From Methylotetracoccus sp. (lineage in GTDB: Bacteria > Pseudomonadota > Gammaproteobacteria > Methylococcales > Methylococcaceae): DNA of 6,084 nucleotides. The first letter of the stretch is position 1, and each line of letters opens with the position of its first letter. Made by a program: the position numbers and the translations under genes. Below, one piece after another: positions 5,057-6,084 of the stretch. The stretch lies in contig JALORT010000146.1 in assembly GCA_025458755.1 (NCBI GenBank), positions 1 through 6,084 of the forward strand, written 5' to 3'. The notes below the pieces were generated by a model. That model was given only the letters and a program-made list of their open reading frames with translations. It ran no database searches and was not told the origin of the DNA.

Positions 5057-6023
5057 TGCGCGCCGCGGGCGTGTCGATTTCATTGATCTGGCGCCGCCGC
5101 CTGCTGATTTTGGCCGGGAGGTGACGGCGGGACTGAGCCGTCCGGCGAAAGCGCTGTCCCCGAAGTTTTTCTACGATGCGGAAGGCTGCCGACTGTTCGA
5201 AGCGATCTGCGAGGTGCCCGAATACTATCTGACACGGGCCGAGACCGAGATTCTCGCGCGCCGTGCCTGCGAGATCGCGGAGACGCTGGGCCGGGACCTG
5301 GTGCTGATCGAGCTGGGGAGCGGCAGCAGCCGGAAGACCCGTCTGTTGCTGAACGCGTTGCGCCCGCATATGTACATGCCGCTCGATATCGCCCGGGATC
5401 ACCTTGCGATCTCGGCCGCTTCGCTCGCGGCGGAATACCCGTGGCTCGAGATCCGCGCCGTGTGTGTCGACTATTCGCAAGCCTTCACGCTGCCGCCGCT
5501 GCAGAGTTATGCGCGGAAGGTGGCGTTTTTCCCCGGTTCGAGTATCGGCAACTTTGACCCCGACAGCGCGGTGGCTCTGCTCCGCGGCGTACGCGACGCG
5601 GTGGGCCGGGACGGCGGGCTGTTGATCGGCTTCGATCTGAAAAAGGAGGTAGAGATCCTGCAGCGGGCTTACAACGATGGGCAGGGACTGACCGCCGACT
5701 TCAACTTGAATTTGCTGCGGCGGATCAACCGGGAACTGGGCGGCGATTTCAACGTGGAGAATTTTCGCCATCATGCCTTTTTCAACGAGCAGCGGGGACG
5801 CATCGAGATGCACCTGGTCAGTGCGCTCCCGCAGTCGGTCGAAGTCGGCGGTCAACATTTCCATTTCGATGAAGGGGAATCGATCCACACGGAAAACTCC
5901 TACAAGTATTCGCTCGAAGATTTTCGCGCCATGGCTGTCGCGGCAGGTTTCACGCCGGTCCGCAATTGGTTCGACACCGCGCGTCGATTCTGCGTGCAGT
6001 ATCTGGTCAGCGGAACGGAATGA
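5043..6023 (+). CDS. egtD: EgtD, L-histidine N-alpha-methyltransferase
   Basis: EgtD uses three S-adenosylmethionine to convert L-histidine into hercynine, the substrate of EgtB. The 326 residues match the family's usual length. The SAM site is LIELGSGSSRKT (88-99), with Asp115 (MPLDIA) and Asp143 (VCVDYSQ) after the next strands. By alignment to the known mycobacterial enzyme, histidine binding would use the PEYYLTR motif (Tyr61/62), Asn170 in FFPGSSIGNF, Tyr210 in RAYNDGQGLTADFN, and Glu284 and Ser286 in IHTENSYKYS; all are present. Two tandem ATG codons (5043, 5046) can start it, both inside the end of egtB, so translation is probably coupled. A third ATG overlapping the egtB stop is out of frame. 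The GGGA at 5027-5030 is 12 bases away, a poor Shine-Dalgarno, which fits coupling. Nothing looks truncated or frameshifted. Confidence 0.95.
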   Translation: MMPSDARRGRVDFIDLAPPPADFGREVTAGLSRPAKALSPKFFYDAEGCRLFEAICEVPEYYLTRAETEILARRACEIAETLGRDLVLIELGSGSSRKTRLLLNALRPHMYMPLDIARDHLAISAASLAAEYPWLEIRAVCVDYSQAFTLPPLQSYARKVAFFPGSSIGNFDPDSAVALLRGVRDAVGRDGGLLIGFDLKKEVEILQRAYNDGQGLTADFNLNLLRRINRELGGDFNVENFRHHAFFNEQRGRIEMHLVSALPQSVEVGGQHFHFDEGESIHTENSYKYSLEDFRAMAVAAGFTPVRNWFDTARRFCVQYLVSGTE

Positions 6024-6084
6024 GCCGGCCGGCCGGAAAGACGCAGTCGACACCCGTCCGATCACACCCTGATGAGCGTCGGGA
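6024..6084 (+). other. Region after egtD
   Basis: Directly after the egtD stop, CCGG is repeated three times (6025-6036), making a self-complementary 12-mer without a T-run. The only further signal is an ATG at 6072 whose frame (Met-Ser-Val-Gly) stays open to the window edge. No ribosome binding site precedes it, so a new gene start here is only possible. Confidence 0.25.

Noticed and set aside
5022..6065. Long minus-strand open frame (347 codons) antisense to egtD
   Set aside because: It is entirely opposite the well-supported egtD and its protein resembles no family; it is an antisense shadow.
1..6084. CRISPR array, insertion sequence, tRNA, rRNA or a defence system
   Set aside because: I saw no regularly spaced repeats, transposase motifs, terminal inverted repeats, tRNA-like cloverleaf or recognisable defence proteins on either strand.

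Overview
The window looks like chromosomal DNA from a GC-rich proteobacterium, most likely a gammaproteobacterium. The grounds are TAAAAT/TAGAAT-type -10 boxes, an enteric-style Pho box, and an EgtB/EgtD gene pair of the kind found in proteobacteria. The taxonomy is inferred; there is no rRNA or other marker in the window.

Layout, left to right. Bases 1-140 hold no gene I can recognise, only possibly the tail of an upstream one. A perfect 12-bp palindrome (141-169) and a -10 box precede a secreted or membrane-anchored thioredoxin-fold protein with a CSPC active site (221-712, +). A convergent intergenic region of about 450 bases (713-1163) carries several hairpins. Three minus-strand genes follow, in transcription order: a CAX-family Ca2+/H+ antiporter (3460 to 2372), a 66-residue orphan protein (2132 to 1932), and a two-TM protein with an ankyrin-like cytoplasmic tail (1739 to 1164). 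The gaps between these three contain inverted and direct repeats. A divergent control region (3461-3769) separates the antiporter from egtB-egtD on the plus strand (3770-6023). The last 60 bases hold a CCGG tandem palindrome and possibly the first codons of another gene.

How the genes work together. egtB and egtD overlap by 14 bases and form the core ergothioneine pathway. EgtD trimethylates histidine to hercynine, and EgtB joins hercynine to a cysteine-type thiol as a sulfoxide. No egtA, egtC or egtE is in the window, so the thiol donor and the final C-S lyase are not shown. The periplasmic thioredoxin-like protein at the left is another thiol-redox function, but nothing ties it to this pathway.

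The most interesting regulatory signal is a near-consensus PhoB box (3620-3637, minus orientation). It sits exactly 10 bases upstream of a -10-like hexamer, the same spacing as in the E. coli phoA promoter, and it points at the Ca2+/H+ antiporter. This suggests a link between phosphate starvation and calcium export. I found no CRISPR array, insertion sequence, tRNA or rRNA, and no evidence of a new defence or mobile system.
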